Of a stretch of 64,000 nucleotides of DNA, positions 16,977-26,923 are shown piece by piece. This stretch comes from Tropicibacter naphthalenivorans (GTDB lineage Bacteria; Pseudomonadota; Alphaproteobacteria; Rhodobacterales; Rhodobacteraceae). The notes beneath the pieces are model-generated. The model saw only the letters and a program-made list of their open reading frames with translations, ran no database searches and had not been told where the DNA came from. The stretch spans positions 446,560-510,559 of the forward strand of contig NZ_FWXX01000002.1 in the NCBI RefSeq assembly GCF_900176475.1, in the 5' to 3' direction. Made by a program: the position numbers and the translations under genes. The stretch's first letter is position 1; every line of letters begins with the position of its first letter.

Positions 16977-17616
16977 CGCTTTTCCCACCGATGACACCGC
17001 GCTGACGCAAGACGGGCTGGCCCCGTCGGGCAAGGGGCGCGTGCTGCTGATCGCCTGCGGGGCGTTGGCGCGGGAAATCCTTGATATCAAGGCGACGAAC
17101 GGCTGGGATCACCTTGATCTGACCTGCCTGCCCGCGATTTTGCACAATCACCCCGAAAAGATCACCGACGCCGTGCGTGCCGCCGTGGCCAAGCATCGCG
17201 CCGCCTACGACCAGATCTGTGTCGCCTATGCCGATTGCGGCACCGGCGGGCTGCTGGAACAGGCCTGCGCCGAGATGGGGGTCGAGATGCTCGGCGGGGC
17301 GCATTGCTATGCGTTCTTTGACGGGGTCACTCGCTTTGCCGAGCGCGACGAGGTGACGGCCTTTTACCTGACCGACTTTCTGGCGCGGCAGTTCGATGCC
17401 TTTGTGTGGAAGCCGCTTGGTCTGGATCGGCACCCGGCGCTGCGGGACATGTATTTCGGCAATTACCAGACGCTGGTGTACCTCGCCCAGACCGACGACG
17501 CCGCGCTGACCGCCAAGGCCCAAGACTGCGCCGACCGGCTTGGCCTGAAGTTTGAGCGGCGCATGACCGGCTACGGCGATCTGCAAGCTTCGGTGGCCGA
17601 CTGGGCCGCGCGCTAA
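16960..17616 (+). CDS. DUF1638 protein, partner of corrinoid methyltransferases
   Basis: A 218-residue protein with VLLIACGALAREI near the N-terminus and VAYADCGTGGLL in the middle, typical of DUF1638. The family regularly neighbours mttB and corrinoid protein genes, which points to a role in that methyl-transfer system; its biochemical function is not known to me. Conserved Cys and His residues (CGALARE, YADCGTGG, GGAHCY) could bind metal or cobamide. The start may be 16948 or 16960; both ATGs fall within the end of the 57-residue gene. Confidence 0.85.
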   Translation: MTTAPDAFPTDDTALTQDGLAPSGKGRVLLIACGALAREILDIKATNGWDHLDLTCLPAILHNHPEKITDAVRAAVAKHRAAYDQICVAYADCGTGGLLEQACAEMGVEMLGGAHCYAFFDGVTRFAERDEVTAFYLTDFLARQFDAFVWKPLGLDRHPALRDMYFGNYQTLVYLAQTDDAALTAKAQDCADRLGLKFERRMTGYGDLQASVADWAAR

Positions 17617-17662
17617 GGCCCGGCCCGTTCGGCTCAGACAACCGGCGCGCGGATTTCGCGCC

Positions 17663-19117
17663 TTACTGGGTCACCGCTTCGGTCAGCACCGTGGACACCG
17701 GCACCAAGGCGACAGAGCCGGTGCGGTCCTGCAACCCCCACAGCGTCAGCTGCGACATGGTATCGGCGCTTAGCCGGGCCAGCATGACCACCGCGCCTTC
17801 CTGGCGGGCGCGGAAGGCGGCTTGGTTCAGGGTGCGCTTGATCATCTCGCCGTCCTGCCCGGCCCCGTCGATGTCGCGGAACAGGGTCACGGCGGGCACG
17901 CCATCCTTCAGCGCCAGCTTTTGCGCCGTGTCCATGCCCTTGGGCATCATGACGATGCCATGCCCGCTTTCCTTGAGGAAAGAGGTCGTCTGATCGGAAA
18001 TATCGCGGCTCTGCTGAAGCCCTCCGGTGGGCGCTTCGAGGATGCCGACCGCTTCGGGCACGGCAGAGACCAGCCCGGCCAAGGTCACCTCGACATCGCT
18101 GGGGGTCGCGCCCTCGGGGACCGCGCCGATGGCGAGGATGTCAAAGCCCAGCTTGCGATAGGCGACCGCCGCCTCGGCAGCATTGGGGTGCTCCGGCCCA
18201 AGCGCGATGGTCAGCGGAAAGGGAAACGCCTCGAGCGTGTCCGGCCCCAGCGGCGTGCTGCCGTCGTCGATCACCACCACGGCCATGCGCGGCACGTCCG
18301 CCGCCACGTCCACCTCGGCGGCGAATTTGACCAAGGGGCTGTCCGCGGGCAAGGCCGCAACCTGCGGGGCGTCGGCCTGTTCTTCGGGCGCATCTGCGGT
18401 GATGGTGGCAAGGCGACCCGTGGGCACGGCCTGTTTGTCCAAGAGCGATCCGGCGGGTTTGCCGATGCTGGGCCCAGCAGTCTCGGGCTCTGGGTCCGGG
18501 GTATTCACGACAACCTCGGGCTCTGGTGCGGGCTGAGGCTCTGGCTCTGGCTCTGGTGCGGGCTGGGGCTGGGGCTGGGGCGCGGGCGGCGCGGCAGGAT
18601 CGGTTTCAACCACGGGCGGCTGATCCGGCGCAGCGGCGGCGGGCGCGGCGCTTTGCCCCGCAGGCGTCACCGGCGCATCCGCTGCCACCGCCAGATCGAG
18701 CGGCGCGTCGGCCTCGGGGCCCGCCGGGGCTTGCGGCGCATCCCCAATATCGGGCCCAACATCGGGCGCTGCGGTCTGGGCGGGGTCGGCCACCGGCGCG
18801 CTATCTTGCGGCTGCGGCTGCGGCAAAGCGGGATCAGGCGCGGTCGCCACAGGCGCATCGCTCGCAGGCTCTGGTGCCTCTGGGCTTGGGGCCGCATCAG
18901 GGGTGGCGGGCGCCTCGGGGGCGTCGGCCTCGACCTGCGGCATCGCCACGGGGGCCTCAACCGGCGCGTCCAACGGCGCGGCCAGCTCTGCCGAGGTATC
19001 GCTCACCGGGGCATCGTTCGCCGGGACAGGCATCTGCGCGACCACCGACAGCGTCCCCGCGCCAATGCCCGACACCACCGTGCCCCAGACCACACCTGCC
19101 AGAAATCCGCGTGCCAT
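17663..19117 (-). CDS. Divergent polysaccharide deacetylase (YibQ-like) with long Pro/Ala-rich linker
   Basis: A 484-residue protein with an N-terminal membrane segment (about residues 1-28, MARGFLAGVVWGTVVSGIGAG), a very long low-complexity segment rich in Ala, Pro, Asp and Gln (about 40-230), and a C-terminal divergent polysaccharide deacetylase domain (PF04748) beginning at RMAVVVIDDGSTPLGP. Family members are envelope proteins whose catalytic activity is uncertain. The start at 19117 is preferred because AAGGGG precedes it; the frame continues upstream 26 codons without membrane character. It is divergent from trpG. Confidence 0.82.
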   Translation of the reverse strand: MARGFLAGVVWGTVVSGIGAGTLSVVAQMPVPANDAPVSDTSAELAAPLDAPVEAPVAMPQVEADAPEAPATPDAAPSPEAPEPASDAPVATAPDPALPQPQPQDSAPVADPAQTAAPDVGPDIGDAPQAPAGPEADAPLDLAVAADAPVTPAGQSAAPAAAAPDQPPVVETDPAAPPAPQPQPQPAPEPEPEPQPAPEPEVVVNTPDPEPETAGPSIGKPAGSLLDKQAVPTGRLATITADAPEEQADAPQVAALPADSPLVKFAAEVDVAADVPRMAVVVIDDGSTPLGPDTLEAFPFPLTIALGPEHPNAAEAAVAYRKLGFDILAIGAVPEGATPSDVEVTLAGLVSAVPEAVGILEAPTGGLQQSRDISDQTTSFLKESGHGIVMMPKGMDTAQKLALKDGVPAVTLFRDIDGAGQDGEMIKRTLNQAAFRARQEGAVVMLARLSADTMSQLTLWGLQDRTGSVALVPVSTVLTEAVTQ

Positions 19118-19263
19118 CGCCTGTACCCCTTGCCCAATTCCCCACCCGATCACAAGAACGGGACGGTTTTCATTCCGTGGCGGCCTTGACGCCATGCCGC
19201 CTGCCTGCGCATGTATACCGCGACCTTTGGCCTTCGTGCCAGCCCTTAGAGACGGGTATTGCC

Positions 19264-19845
19264 ATGCTTTTGCTGATAGATAACTACGACAGCTTCACCT
19301 ACAACCTCGTGCACTTCTTTGGTGATCTCGGGGCCAATGTCGAGGTGCGGCGCAACGATGCGATCACCACGCAGGACGCCATGGCGATGAAGCCCGCGGG
19401 CATCGTGCTGTCCCCCGGCCCCGGCACCCCGGACGAGTCCGGCATCTGCAAAAGCATGGTCGAAGCCGCCGCTGAAACCGGTATCCCGCTGTTTGGCGTC
19501 TGCCTTGGCCACCAGACCATCGGGCAAGTCTTTGGCGGCTCCGTGGTGCGCCATAGCGAAATCGTCCACGGCAAGATGGGCGAGATCCAGCACGCGGGCA
19601 AAGGCGTCTTTGCCGGGCTGCCCTCGCCGCTGAAAATGACGCGTTACCACTCGCTGGTGGTGCAGCGCGACACCGTGCCTGACTGCCTTGAAATCACCGC
19701 CGAGCTGGCTGACGGCACCGTCATGGGCCTGTCCCACAAGACCCTGCCGATCCACGGCGTGCAATTCCACCCCGAAAGCATCGCGTCCGAACACGGCCAC
19801 GCGCTGCTTCAGAACTTTTTGAACGAGATCAAGGTCCCCGCATGA
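19264..19845 (+). CDS. trpG: Anthranilate synthase component II
   Basis: The 193-residue glutamine amidotransferase subunit supplies ammonia for anthranilate formation in tryptophan synthesis. The nucleophile is Cys80 (GVCLGHQ) and the His/Glu part is [12 protein letters not shown]. It begins [15 protein letters not shown], the standard family N-terminus, so the start at 19264 is firm. Its stop codon overlaps the trpD start (ATGA). The trpE subunit is not in the window immediately upstream. Confidence 0.97.
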   Translation: MLLLIDNYDSFTYNLVHFFGDLGANVEVRRNDAITTQDAMAMKPAGIVLSPGPGTPDESGICKSMVEAAAETGIPLFGVCLGHQTIGQVFGGSVVRHSEIVHGKMGEIQHAGKGVFAGLPSPLKMTRYHSLVVQRDTVPDCLEITAELADGTVMGLSHKTLPIHGVQFHPESIASEHGHALLQNFLNEIKVPA

Positions 19846-20864
19846 GCGACAACTTCAAGCCCCTCATCGGCACCGCCGCCGAACGCCCTCTGACCCGCGC
19901 CGAGGCGGAAATCGCCTTTACCGCCCTGTTCGAAGGCGCGGCGACCCCGGCCCAGGTGGGCGGCTTGTTGATGGCTTTGCGCACGCGCGGCGAGACGGTG
20001 GATGAATATTCTGCCGCCGCTTCCGTCATGCGGTCCAAGTGCAACGCGGTCGCCGCCCCTGCGGGCGCGATGGACATCGTCGGCACGGGCGGCGACGGCA
20101 AGGGCACGCTGAACATCTCGACCGCCACGGCCTTTGTGGTGGCGGGCGCGGGTGTGCCGGTGGCCAAGCATGGCAACCGCAACCTGTCGTCGAAATCCGG
20201 CGCGGCGGACGCCTTGGGCGCCATGGGGATCAACGTGATGGTTGGCCCCGACGTGGTGGAAAAGGCGCTGGCCGAGGTCGGCATCTGCTTTATGATGGCG
20301 CCCATGCACCACCCGGCCATGGCCCATGTCGGCCCCGTCCGCACCGAGCTGGGTACCCGCACGATTTTCAACATCCTTGGGCCGCTGACCAACCCGGCGA
20401 GCGTCAAGCGCCAGTTGACCGGGGCCTTTACCCGCGATCTGATCCGCCCCATGGCCGAGACCCTGGGCCAGCTTGGGTCCGAACGCGCGTGGCTGGTGCA
20501 CGGCTCTGACGGCACCGATGAGCTGACGATCACCGGCGTGTCCTGGGTCGCCGCCTTGGAAGAAGACGGCAGCATCCGCGAGGCCGAACTGCACCCCGAG
20601 GACGCCGGCCTGCCCGTGCATCCCTTTGAGGCGATTGTCGGCGGCACGCCAGAGGAAAACGGCAAGGCGTTCCAAGCGCTGCTGGACGGCGCGCCCTCGG
20701 CCTACCGTGATGCGGTTCTGCTGAACACCGCCGCCGCGCTGACCATCGCGGGCAAGGCCGCCGACCTGCGCGAAGGCGTCGCCATGGGCCGCGAGAGCAT
20801 CGACAGCGGCGCGGCCTTGGGCAAGGTTCAAGCGCTGGCCAAAGCCACGCAGGCCGCCAGCTAA
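19842..20864 (+). CDS. trpD: Anthranilate phosphoribosyltransferase
   Basis: This 340-residue enzyme joins anthranilate to PRPP in the second step of the tryptophan branch. The PRPP-binding segment [14 protein letters not shown] and the [15 protein letters not shown] motif are both intact. The start overlaps the trpG stop by 4 bases. The next gene, ung, begins only 6 bases after its stop. Confidence 0.97.
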   Translation: MSDNFKPLIGTAAERPLTRAEAEIAFTALFEGAATPAQVGGLLMALRTRGETVDEYSAAASVMRSKCNAVAAPAGAMDIVGTGGDGKGTLNISTATAFVVAGAGVPVAKHGNRNLSSKSGAADALGAMGINVMVGPDVVEKALAEVGICFMMAPMHHPAMAHVGPVRTELGTRTIFNILGPLTNPASVKRQLTGAFTRDLIRPMAETLGQLGSERAWLVHGSDGTDELTITGVSWVAALEEDGSIREAELHPEDAGLPVHPFEAIVGGTPEENGKAFQALLDGAPSAYRDAVLLNTAAALTIAGKAADLREGVAMGRESIDSGAALGKVQALAKATQAAS

Positions 20865-20870
20865 TCCGCC

Positions 20871-21539
20871 GTGCCTGACCTGACGCCCCCCGCGACTTGG
20901 CAGCATCTGCCGTTTTTCGTGCAGGATCTGCCCCAGATCGCGGCGGATCTTGCGCAAAGCGCCCAGCTTAACGATCAGGGGCACCTGCCGCCCGCGGGTC
21001 AGGTCTTTGCCGCGCTGGACGCCTGCGCGCCTGCACAAACCAAGGTCGTGATCCTTGGCCAAGACCCCTATCCCACGCCGGGCCACGCCCATGGGCTGGC
21101 CTTTTCGGTCGAACCGGATGTGCGCCCCCTGCCCCGGTCCTTGCAGAACATCTACAAGGAGTTGGACGCCGAATTCGGCGCGGTCCCGCCCAATGGCGAC
21201 CTGCATTTCTGGGCCGAACAGGGCGTCCTCTTGCTGAACACCGCGCTGACCGTCCTGCCGGGCCAAGCCGGGGTCCACGCCAAACTCGGCTGGGCCGAGC
21301 TGACGCGCCAAGTGCTGGCCGATCTGTCACAATCCCCGCGCGCCTTTCTGCTGTGGGGCAACCACGCCCAAGGCTTTGCCAAGCACATCACCGGCGACAA
21401 TCACCTGATCCTGACCTCCGCGCATCCCTCGCCCCTGTCGGCGCGGCGCGGCTTTTTCGGCTCGCGCCCCTTTTCTCGCATCAACGCGTGGCTTAAAGCC
21501 AATGGGGACACGCCCATCAACTGGACGACACCGACATGA
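20871..21539 (+). CDS. ung: Uracil-DNA glycosylase, family 1
   Basis: A 222-residue base-excision repair enzyme that removes uracil from DNA. The water-activating loop is GQDPYP with Asp65, and the catalytic His185 lies in [25 protein letters not shown]. In the first motif the residue after Tyr is Pro, where E. coli Ung has His. It starts with GTG. Its position between trpD and trpC is notable: it starts 6 bases after trpD and overlaps the trpC start by 4 bases, so it must be part of the tryptophan operon transcript. Confidence 0.93.
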   Translation: MPDLTPPATWQHLPFFVQDLPQIAADLAQSAQLNDQGHLPPAGQVFAALDACAPAQTKVVILGQDPYPTPGHAHGLAFSVEPDVRPLPRSLQNIYKELDAEFGAVPPNGDLHFWAEQGVLLLNTALTVLPGQAGVHAKLGWAELTRQVLADLSQSPRAFLLWGNHAQGFAKHITGDNHLILTSAHPSPLSARRGFFGSRPFSRINAWLKANGDTPINWTTPT

Positions 21540-22339
21540 CCACGACCATTCTTGACAAGATCAAAGCCTACAAACTCGAAGAGGTCGCCGCCGACAAGGC
21601 CGCGAAACCGCTGTCCGAGGTCGAGGCAGAGGCCAAATCCGCCAGCCCCATCCGCCCGTTTGGCCAGGCGCTGTTCGACGCCGCCAAGACCGGCTACGGG
21701 CTGATCTCCGAGGTCAAAAAAGCCTCCCCGTCCAAGGGGCTCATCCGCGCCGATTTCGAACCGGCCAAGCTGGCCAAAGCCTATGAGGACGGCGGCGCGA
21801 CCTGCCTGTCGGTGCTGACGGACACGCCGTCTTTCCAGGGCGCCAAGGAATTCCTCGTCGCTGCCCGCGCCGCAACCAACATGCCCGCCCTGCGCAAGGA
21901 TTTCATGTATGACACCTACCAGGTGGCCGAGGCGCGCGCGCTGAACGCCGACTGCATCCTGATCATCATGGCGTCGGTCTCTGACGCGCAGGCCGCCGAA
22001 CTCGAAGACGCCGCCTTCAGCTGGGGCATGGACGCGCTGATCGAGGTCCACGACCGGGCCGAGCTTGACCGCGCACTGGCGCTGAAATCGCCGCTGATCG
22101 GGGTGAACAACCGCAACCTCAAGACCTTTGAGACGACGCTGGACACCACCCGCGAGCTGTCCAAGGCGGTCCCCGAGGGGCGGTTCCTTGTGTCTGAATC
22201 TGGCCTGAACACGCCCGAAGACCTCGCCGACATGGCGCAATACGGCGCGCGCGCCTTCCTCATCGGCGAAAGCCTGATGCGCAAGGACGACGTGACCGCG
22301 GCCACCAAAACCCTGCTGCAAAACCCGGTGCTGGCATGA
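21536..22339 (+). CDS. trpC: Indole-3-glycerol phosphate synthase
   Basis: The 267-residue TIM-barrel enzyme closes the indole ring in tryptophan synthesis. The family signatures [16 protein letters not shown] and [10 protein letters not shown] are all present, as is [14 protein letters not shown] near the phosphate-binding end. No fused TrpF domain is present. It overlaps ung upstream and moaC downstream (ATGA at both junctions). Confidence 0.97.
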   Translation: MTTTILDKIKAYKLEEVAADKAAKPLSEVEAEAKSASPIRPFGQALFDAAKTGYGLISEVKKASPSKGLIRADFEPAKLAKAYEDGGATCLSVLTDTPSFQGAKEFLVAARAATNMPALRKDFMYDTYQVAEARALNADCILIIMASVSDAQAAELEDAAFSWGMDALIEVHDRAELDRALALKSPLIGVNNRNLKTFETTLDTTRELSKAVPEGRFLVSESGLNTPEDLADMAQYGARAFLIGESLMRKDDVTAATKTLLQNPVLA

Positions 22340-22812
22340 GCGACCTGACCCACTTTGACGACTCTGGCAACGCCCACATGGTCGACGTGTCGGAAAAGGC
22401 CGTGACCTCGCGCATCGCGACCGCGAGCGGCTGGATCAAGATGGCCCCCGAGACCTTTGCCCTGATCACCGAAGGCCGCGCCAAAAAGGGCGACGTGGTC
22501 GGTGTGGCCCGTCTGGCCGGGATCATGGGCGCAAAGAAAACGCCCGAGCTGATCCCGCTGTGTCACCCCCTGCCGATCACCAAGGTCACCGTCGATCTGA
22601 CCCAAGACCCGGACCTGCCCGGCCTGCGCATCGAGGCCACCGTCAAGACCACCGGCCAGACCGGCGTCGAGATGGAGGCGCTGACCGCCGTGTCTACCTG
22701 CGCCCTGACGGTCTATGACATGGTCAAGGCCGTGGACAAGGCGATGGAGATCGGCGGCATCCATGTGACGCTGAAAGACGGCGGAAAATCAGGACGTTAC
22801 GAAGCACAATGA
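22336..22812 (+). CDS. moaC: Cyclic pyranopterin monophosphate synthase
   Basis: A 158-residue enzyme that makes cyclic pyranopterin monophosphate, an early molybdenum cofactor intermediate, together with MoaA. It carries the typical start [15 protein letters not shown], the [11 protein letters not shown] segment and the [21 protein letters not shown] region with the active-site residues. It overlaps trpC upstream and moeA downstream, linking cofactor synthesis to the tryptophan operon. Confidence 0.97.
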   Translation: MSDLTHFDDSGNAHMVDVSEKAVTSRIATASGWIKMAPETFALITEGRAKKGDVVGVARLAGIMGAKKTPELIPLCHPLPITKVTVDLTQDPDLPGLRIEATVKTTGQTGVEMEALTAVSTCALTVYDMVKAVDKAMEIGGIHVTLKDGGKSGRYEAQ

Positions 22813-23972
22813 TCCCCGTTACCGAAGCGCTCGACCGCCTGTTTGCCCTTGTCCGCCCCTTGGAAGTCGAGGAAGTGCCGCTGCTGGCGGCGCATGGGCG
22901 GGTCTTGGCCTCGGATGTGGCGGCGCGGCGTGACCAGCCGCCCTTTGCGGCCTCGGCGATGGACGGCTACGCGGTGGTCTCGGCTTCGGTGGGCGAGCGA
23001 TTGTCCGTCATTGGCGAAAGCGCTGCGGGCCATGGCTTTGGCGGCGCGGTCGCGGCGGGCCAAGCGGTGCGCATCTTCACCGGCGCGCCGGTGCCGCAGG
23101 GCGCAACCCGCGTGGTGATCCAAGAGGACGTGACCCGCGAGGGGGGCGAAATCGTGGTAAACGAGGTCGAACCCGGCACCAACATCCGCCCCGCCGGAAC
23201 CGATTTCCTCACCGGCACCTTGATCACCGCGCCGCGTGTGATCACCCCCAACGACATCGCCCTGATGGCCAGCATGAACATCGCCCGCGTGCCCGTGACG
23301 CGGCGGCCCAAGGTGGCGCTGATTTCCACCGGCGACGAGCTTGTCATGCCCGGAGAGACCCCCGGCCCCGATCAGATCATCGCATCGAACACCTTTGGCC
23401 TGCATGCCTTGCTGCGCGATCTGGGGGCCGAGCCGCGTCTTTTGCCGATTGCGCGCGACAATGAGCCGTCGCTGAAATCCGCCTTTGGCCTGATCGACGA
23501 CGCCGATCTGGTGATCACCATCGGCGGCGCGTCGGTGGGCGATCACGATCTGGTCGGGGCCGTGGCGCAGGATCTGGGGATGGAGCGCGCCTTTTACAAA
23601 GTCGCCATGCGCCCCGGAAAACCCTTGATGTCCGGGCGGTTGGGCGACGCCATGATGATCGGCCTGCCGGGCAATCCGGTGTCGGCCATGGTCTGCGGCC
23701 ATGTGTTTGTCGCCCCGGTGATCCGCGCGATGCTGGGCCTTGGGGCCGCGCCTGCTGCGCGTTTGACCGCCCCCTTGGCCGAGGGTATCGCCGCCAACGG
23801 TCCGCGCGAGCATTACATGCGGGCGCGGCTTGACGCCGAGGGGATCACCTCCTTTGAACGGCAGGACAGCAGCCTGCTCAGCGTGCTGGGTGCGGCCAAT
23901 GCCTTGTTGATCCGGCCTGTGGGTGATCCGGCGCGTCAGGCCGGGGAAGTGGTCGAATATCTGCCACTTTGA
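22809..23972 (+). CDS. moeA: Molybdopterin molybdenumtransferase
   Basis: The 387-residue enzyme inserts molybdate into adenylylated molybdopterin. The N-terminal half has [12 protein letters not shown] and the [17 protein letters not shown] segment; the MoCF-binding domain has STGDEL and [10 protein letters not shown], and later GLPGNPVS. All are family hallmarks and the length is normal. It overlaps moaC by 4 bases and is the last gene of the trp-ung-moa transcript before the lexA promoter. Confidence 0.97.
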   Translation: MIPVTEALDRLFALVRPLEVEEVPLLAAHGRVLASDVAARRDQPPFAASAMDGYAVVSASVGERLSVIGESAAGHGFGGAVAAGQAVRIFTGAPVPQGATRVVIQEDVTREGGEIVVNEVEPGTNIRPAGTDFLTGTLITAPRVITPNDIALMASMNIARVPVTRRPKVALISTGDELVMPGETPGPDQIIASNTFGLHALLRDLGAEPRLLPIARDNEPSLKSAFGLIDDADLVITIGGASVGDHDLVGAVAQDLGMERAFYKVAMRPGKPLMSGRLGDAMMIGLPGNPVSAMVCGHVFVAPVIRAMLGLGAAPAARLTAPLAEGIAANGPREHYMRARLDAEGITSFERQDSSLLSVLGAANALLIRPVGDPARQAGEVVEYLPL

Positions 23973-24034
23973 ATGGCTTTGTTAACCACGTCTTAGGTGT
24001 TGTTGCCGAAACTGACCTTGTGGGTCGGTGTTTG

Positions 24035-24063
24035 TTGACACAAAACAAGAACACCAGTAGAAC
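24035..24063 (+). promoter_or_regulatory. lexA promoter overlapping a LexA box
   Basis: TTGACA (24035-24040) and TAGAAC (24058-24063) are separated by 17 bp. The sequence GAAC-ACCAGTA-GAAC at 24049-24063 matches exactly the direct-repeat LexA operator of Rhodobacter-type alphaproteobacteria (GAAC-N7-GAAC), covering the spacer and -10. This implies LexA autoregulation. Confidence 0.85.
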
Positions 24064-24095
24064 AAATGTTAACAAATCAAACGAGGGCACGAGCG

Positions 24096-24791
24096 ATGCT
24101 AACCAAGAAACAACTCGATTTGCTGGATTTCATTAACAAGCGGATGCAGCGCGATGGCGTGCCGCCCAGCTTTGATGAGATGAAAGAGGCGCTGGATTTG
24201 CGCTCTAAATCGGGGATTCACCGGCTGATCACGGCGCTTGAGGAACGCGGGTTCATCCGCCGTCTGGCGCACCGCGCCCGCGCCATCGAAATCGTCAAAC
24301 TGCCCGAAAGCCTCGGTGGTCGCCCAGCAGGCTTTACGCCGCAGGTGATCGATGGCGACCGCCCCGACAGCGTGCCGGGCAACGCCCGCGACATTGACCG
24401 CGCGTCGGTGGCCGAATTGCAGATCATGGGCCGCATCGCCGCCGGTGTGCCCATCGAAGCGATCAACGACCAGCCCCCGTCGATCGCCGTTCCCGGCGCC
24501 ATGATGCAGGGCAAAGGCCGCCATTATGCGCTTGAGGTCAAAGGGGATTCCATGATCGACGCCGGGATCAACGACGGCGATGTGGTGGTGATCCGCGAGA
24601 CCTCTCAGGCGTCTGACGGCGATATCGTCGTCGCCCAGGTCGAAGGCTATGAGGCCACGCTGAAATACTTCCGTCCCAAGGGCGACAGCATCGTCCTGGA
24701 GGCCGCGAACCCCGCCTATGAGTCCCGGGTTCTGCCCAAGGGGGCGGTCAGCGTGCAAGGTCGCCTAGTCGGGCTGATCCGCACCTACTGA
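24096..24791 (+). CDS. lexA: LexA repressor
   Basis: This 231-residue SOS repressor has an N-terminal winged helix (about 1-68) and a C-terminal self-cleaving S24 peptidase domain. The cleavage bond is Ala116-Gly117 (GRIAAGVP), and the catalytic dyad is Ser152 (GDSMIDAG) and Lys190 (ATLKYF). The start at 24096 has GAGG upstream and gives the standard [13 protein letters not shown] start. Its 3' end overlaps the convergent comEC gene by 7 bases. Confidence 0.97.
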   Translation: MLTKKQLDLLDFINKRMQRDGVPPSFDEMKEALDLRSKSGIHRLITALEERGFIRRLAHRARAIEIVKLPESLGGRPAGFTPQVIDGDRPDSVPGNARDIDRASVAELQIMGRIAAGVPIEAINDQPPSIAVPGAMMQGKGRHYALEVKGDSMIDAGINDGDVVVIRETSQASDGDIVVAQVEGYEATLKYFRPKGDSIVLEAANPAYESRVLPKGAVSVQGRLVGLIRTY

Positions 24792-26848
24792 TTTTTCGCC
24801 AACTTGAGCGCGCGTTTTTCCCGAGCGGGGTGCCACAACCGGCGCCCCGTTTTTTCTGCGTCGGTGACAATGCGCGGGCCGCCCTCTTCGAGGTAGAGCG
24901 CGACCGACCCGGTCCTGCGCAGCGTCATCGGGTCAAACAGCGTGCAGCCACCTGTTAAGGTTAATTCGACGCTGGACACCACAACTTGATCGCGCGCGCA
25001 GCGGCTGACCTGTTTCGCGCCGGTCTTGCCTTGGATGTGCATCACGCCGATTTGCGGCAATTGCGCCTCTGCCACCCGTTTCAAGGGGCTTTCGGGCCAA
25101 AGCAGTGCCGCCCCGATCTGGTCCCCGCCGCGACCGTCGTTTTCCAGCCAGGTATCCGCGATGAACCCCGCCCCGCGATCGCGCGACAGGGCGCGTCCCT
25201 CAGGGGTCATCATCCCCACAAGCGTTCCGGTATCGGCGATCAGGATATCGGGCCGCTGGGTTTGCGACCACGCAACCACGGCCACCGCTAGCGGCACCAG
25301 CCCGGTCCAGCGCCCCCGGCCATGCCACAGGCACAGCATCAGCCCGGCCAGCGCCACCACCGGCAGCACCCAAGGATCGGGCGACACCACGGGCCGCACC
25401 GCGCCGTCCCACTCGGCCACGCGGTGGGCGACGAACAGGATCCAATCCAACCCCAAACCCATGATTTTCAACGCAATCCAATCCAGCCCAAAGGGCATCA
25501 GAAGCGCCGCCAAGACGCCCATGGGCACCACCACCAGCCCCATCACCGGCACCGACACGAGGTTCGCAAGCAAGCCATAAGTTGCGATCTGGTTGAAATG
25601 GGCCATGCCCACCGGGCCCGTCGCCGCGCCCGCCACCGCCGAAGAGATCACCACCGACGCCACCGCGCCCAGCCATCCCGGCAAGCGAACCTGCCGCGCC
25701 GCCATGGCCGAAAACACCGCGACCAGCGCCGTGGTGGCCGCAAAGGACATCTGGAAACCGGGGGACAAGAGCGCTTCGGGCCGGATCAGCAGGACAACCA
25801 CCGCCGCCATGGCAACCGAGCGCAGGGACAAGACCCGGCGGTCCAGCATCAAGGCAGTCAGCCCCGCCGCCGCCATGATAAACGCCCTTTGCGTGGCGAT
25901 GGACCCGCCCGACAGCGCCAGATAGCCCGCCGCCGCCAGCAGCGCGCCAAAGGCGGCGTATTTGCGCACATGTCCGCTGTGGCGCGTCCATGGCAGCAAC
26001 AGCAGACCATAGCGCAACGACGCATAGACAAACCCCGCCACCAGCCCCATGTGTAGCCCCGAAATGGCGATCAGGTGGGCAAGGTTGGTCTCTCGCAGCG
26101 CCTTGATCGTCTCTTGGCTCATGCCCGACCGCTCCCCCGCCATGAGGGCCGCCGCAAAGGTTCCCGTCTCTCCCTCTAGCTGCGATTGGACGCGGGCGGA
26201 CAGCCACATGCGCGCCTTGAACAGCCACAGCCCCTCCCCGGCTTTTTCCAGCAATAGCACCGGGGTGCGGGTGTATCCCACCGCGCCGAGGCGCTGAAAC
26301 CACGCGTGGCGGCGAAAGTCGAAACCGCCCGGTTCCACCGCGCCGCCGGGGCCGGACAGATGCGCCGTCAGGATCACCACGTCGCCGGGCCGCGGATCGC
26401 TGAACCCTTGCTGGCCATGCAGCGACACACGCACGCGGGTCGGCGTTCGGCTTGGGTCCATCCGTTCCAGCACCACCCGATCCAAGGTCAGGCGCACCGC
26501 ATCGGACGACGACCGATCCATCGCCACGATGCGCCCCTCGACCGCGCCATAGTACCGAAAATCCAGAACCGGGCTGGCGACCTGATGCGCGCGCATCCCC
26601 GCCAGACCAAAGCCAAAGGCGGTCAGCACCATCAGGCACACCAGCGGCCCGACCACCGCGCCATAGCGCGTCCACAGCAGCGCCAGGGGGGACACCGCCA
26701 GGCACAGCCACAGCACCCACATGGCCGGTTCGATCCGCAGTTCGAAATAAAGGCCGATCCCCACCGCCAGACACACCGGCACCCACGGGAACAAATGCCC
26801 CCGCTGGCTCAGCATCAGCTGGCTAGGAAACTGCAAAAAGCGGCCCAT
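24785..26848 (-). CDS. comEC: ComEC/Rec2-type DNA uptake channel protein
   Basis: A 687-residue polytopic membrane protein with an N-terminal DUF4131 region and the ComEC competence domain ([32 protein letters not shown] is the family signature). About ten hydrophobic segments are visible. The C-terminal metallo-beta-lactamase-like domain of Bacillus ComEC is reduced: no HxHxDH motif is seen. The start at 26848 is favoured over a TTG 13 codons upstream. The protein is expected to carry single-stranded DNA across the inner membrane. Confidence 0.88.
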   Translation of the reverse strand: MGRFLQFPSQLMLSQRGHLFPWVPVCLAVGIGLYFELRIEPAMWVLWLCLAVSPLALLWTRYGAVVGPLVCLMVLTAFGFGLAGMRAHQVASPVLDFRYYGAVEGRIVAMDRSSSDAVRLTLDRVVLERMDPSRTPTRVRVSLHGQQGFSDPRPGDVVILTAHLSGPGGAVEPGGFDFRRHAWFQRLGAVGYTRTPVLLLEKAGEGLWLFKARMWLSARVQSQLEGETGTFAAALMAGERSGMSQETIKALRETNLAHLIAISGLHMGLVAGFVYASLRYGLLLLPWTRHSGHVRKYAAFGALLAAAGYLALSGGSIATQRAFIMAAAGLTALMLDRRVLSLRSVAMAAVVVLLIRPEALLSPGFQMSFAATTALVAVFSAMAARQVRLPGWLGAVASVVISSAVAGAATGPVGMAHFNQIATYGLLANLVSVPVMGLVVVPMGVLAALLMPFGLDWIALKIMGLGLDWILFVAHRVAEWDGAVRPVVSPDPWVLPVVALAGLMLCLWHGRGRWTGLVPLAVAVVAWSQTQRPDILIADTGTLVGMMTPEGRALSRDRGAGFIADTWLENDGRGGDQIGAALLWPESPLKRVAEAQLPQIGVMHIQGKTGAKQVSRCARDQVVVSSVELTLTGGCTLFDPMTLRRTGSVALYLEEGGPRIVTDAEKTGRRLWHPAREKRALKLAKNQ

Positions 26849-26923
26849 GCTTGCCCCGAGGTTGGTGGCTGGGTAAGGAATGTCCAAACTGCCAGAACAC
26901 CCGTAAGGAAAGAGTTAATCCCC

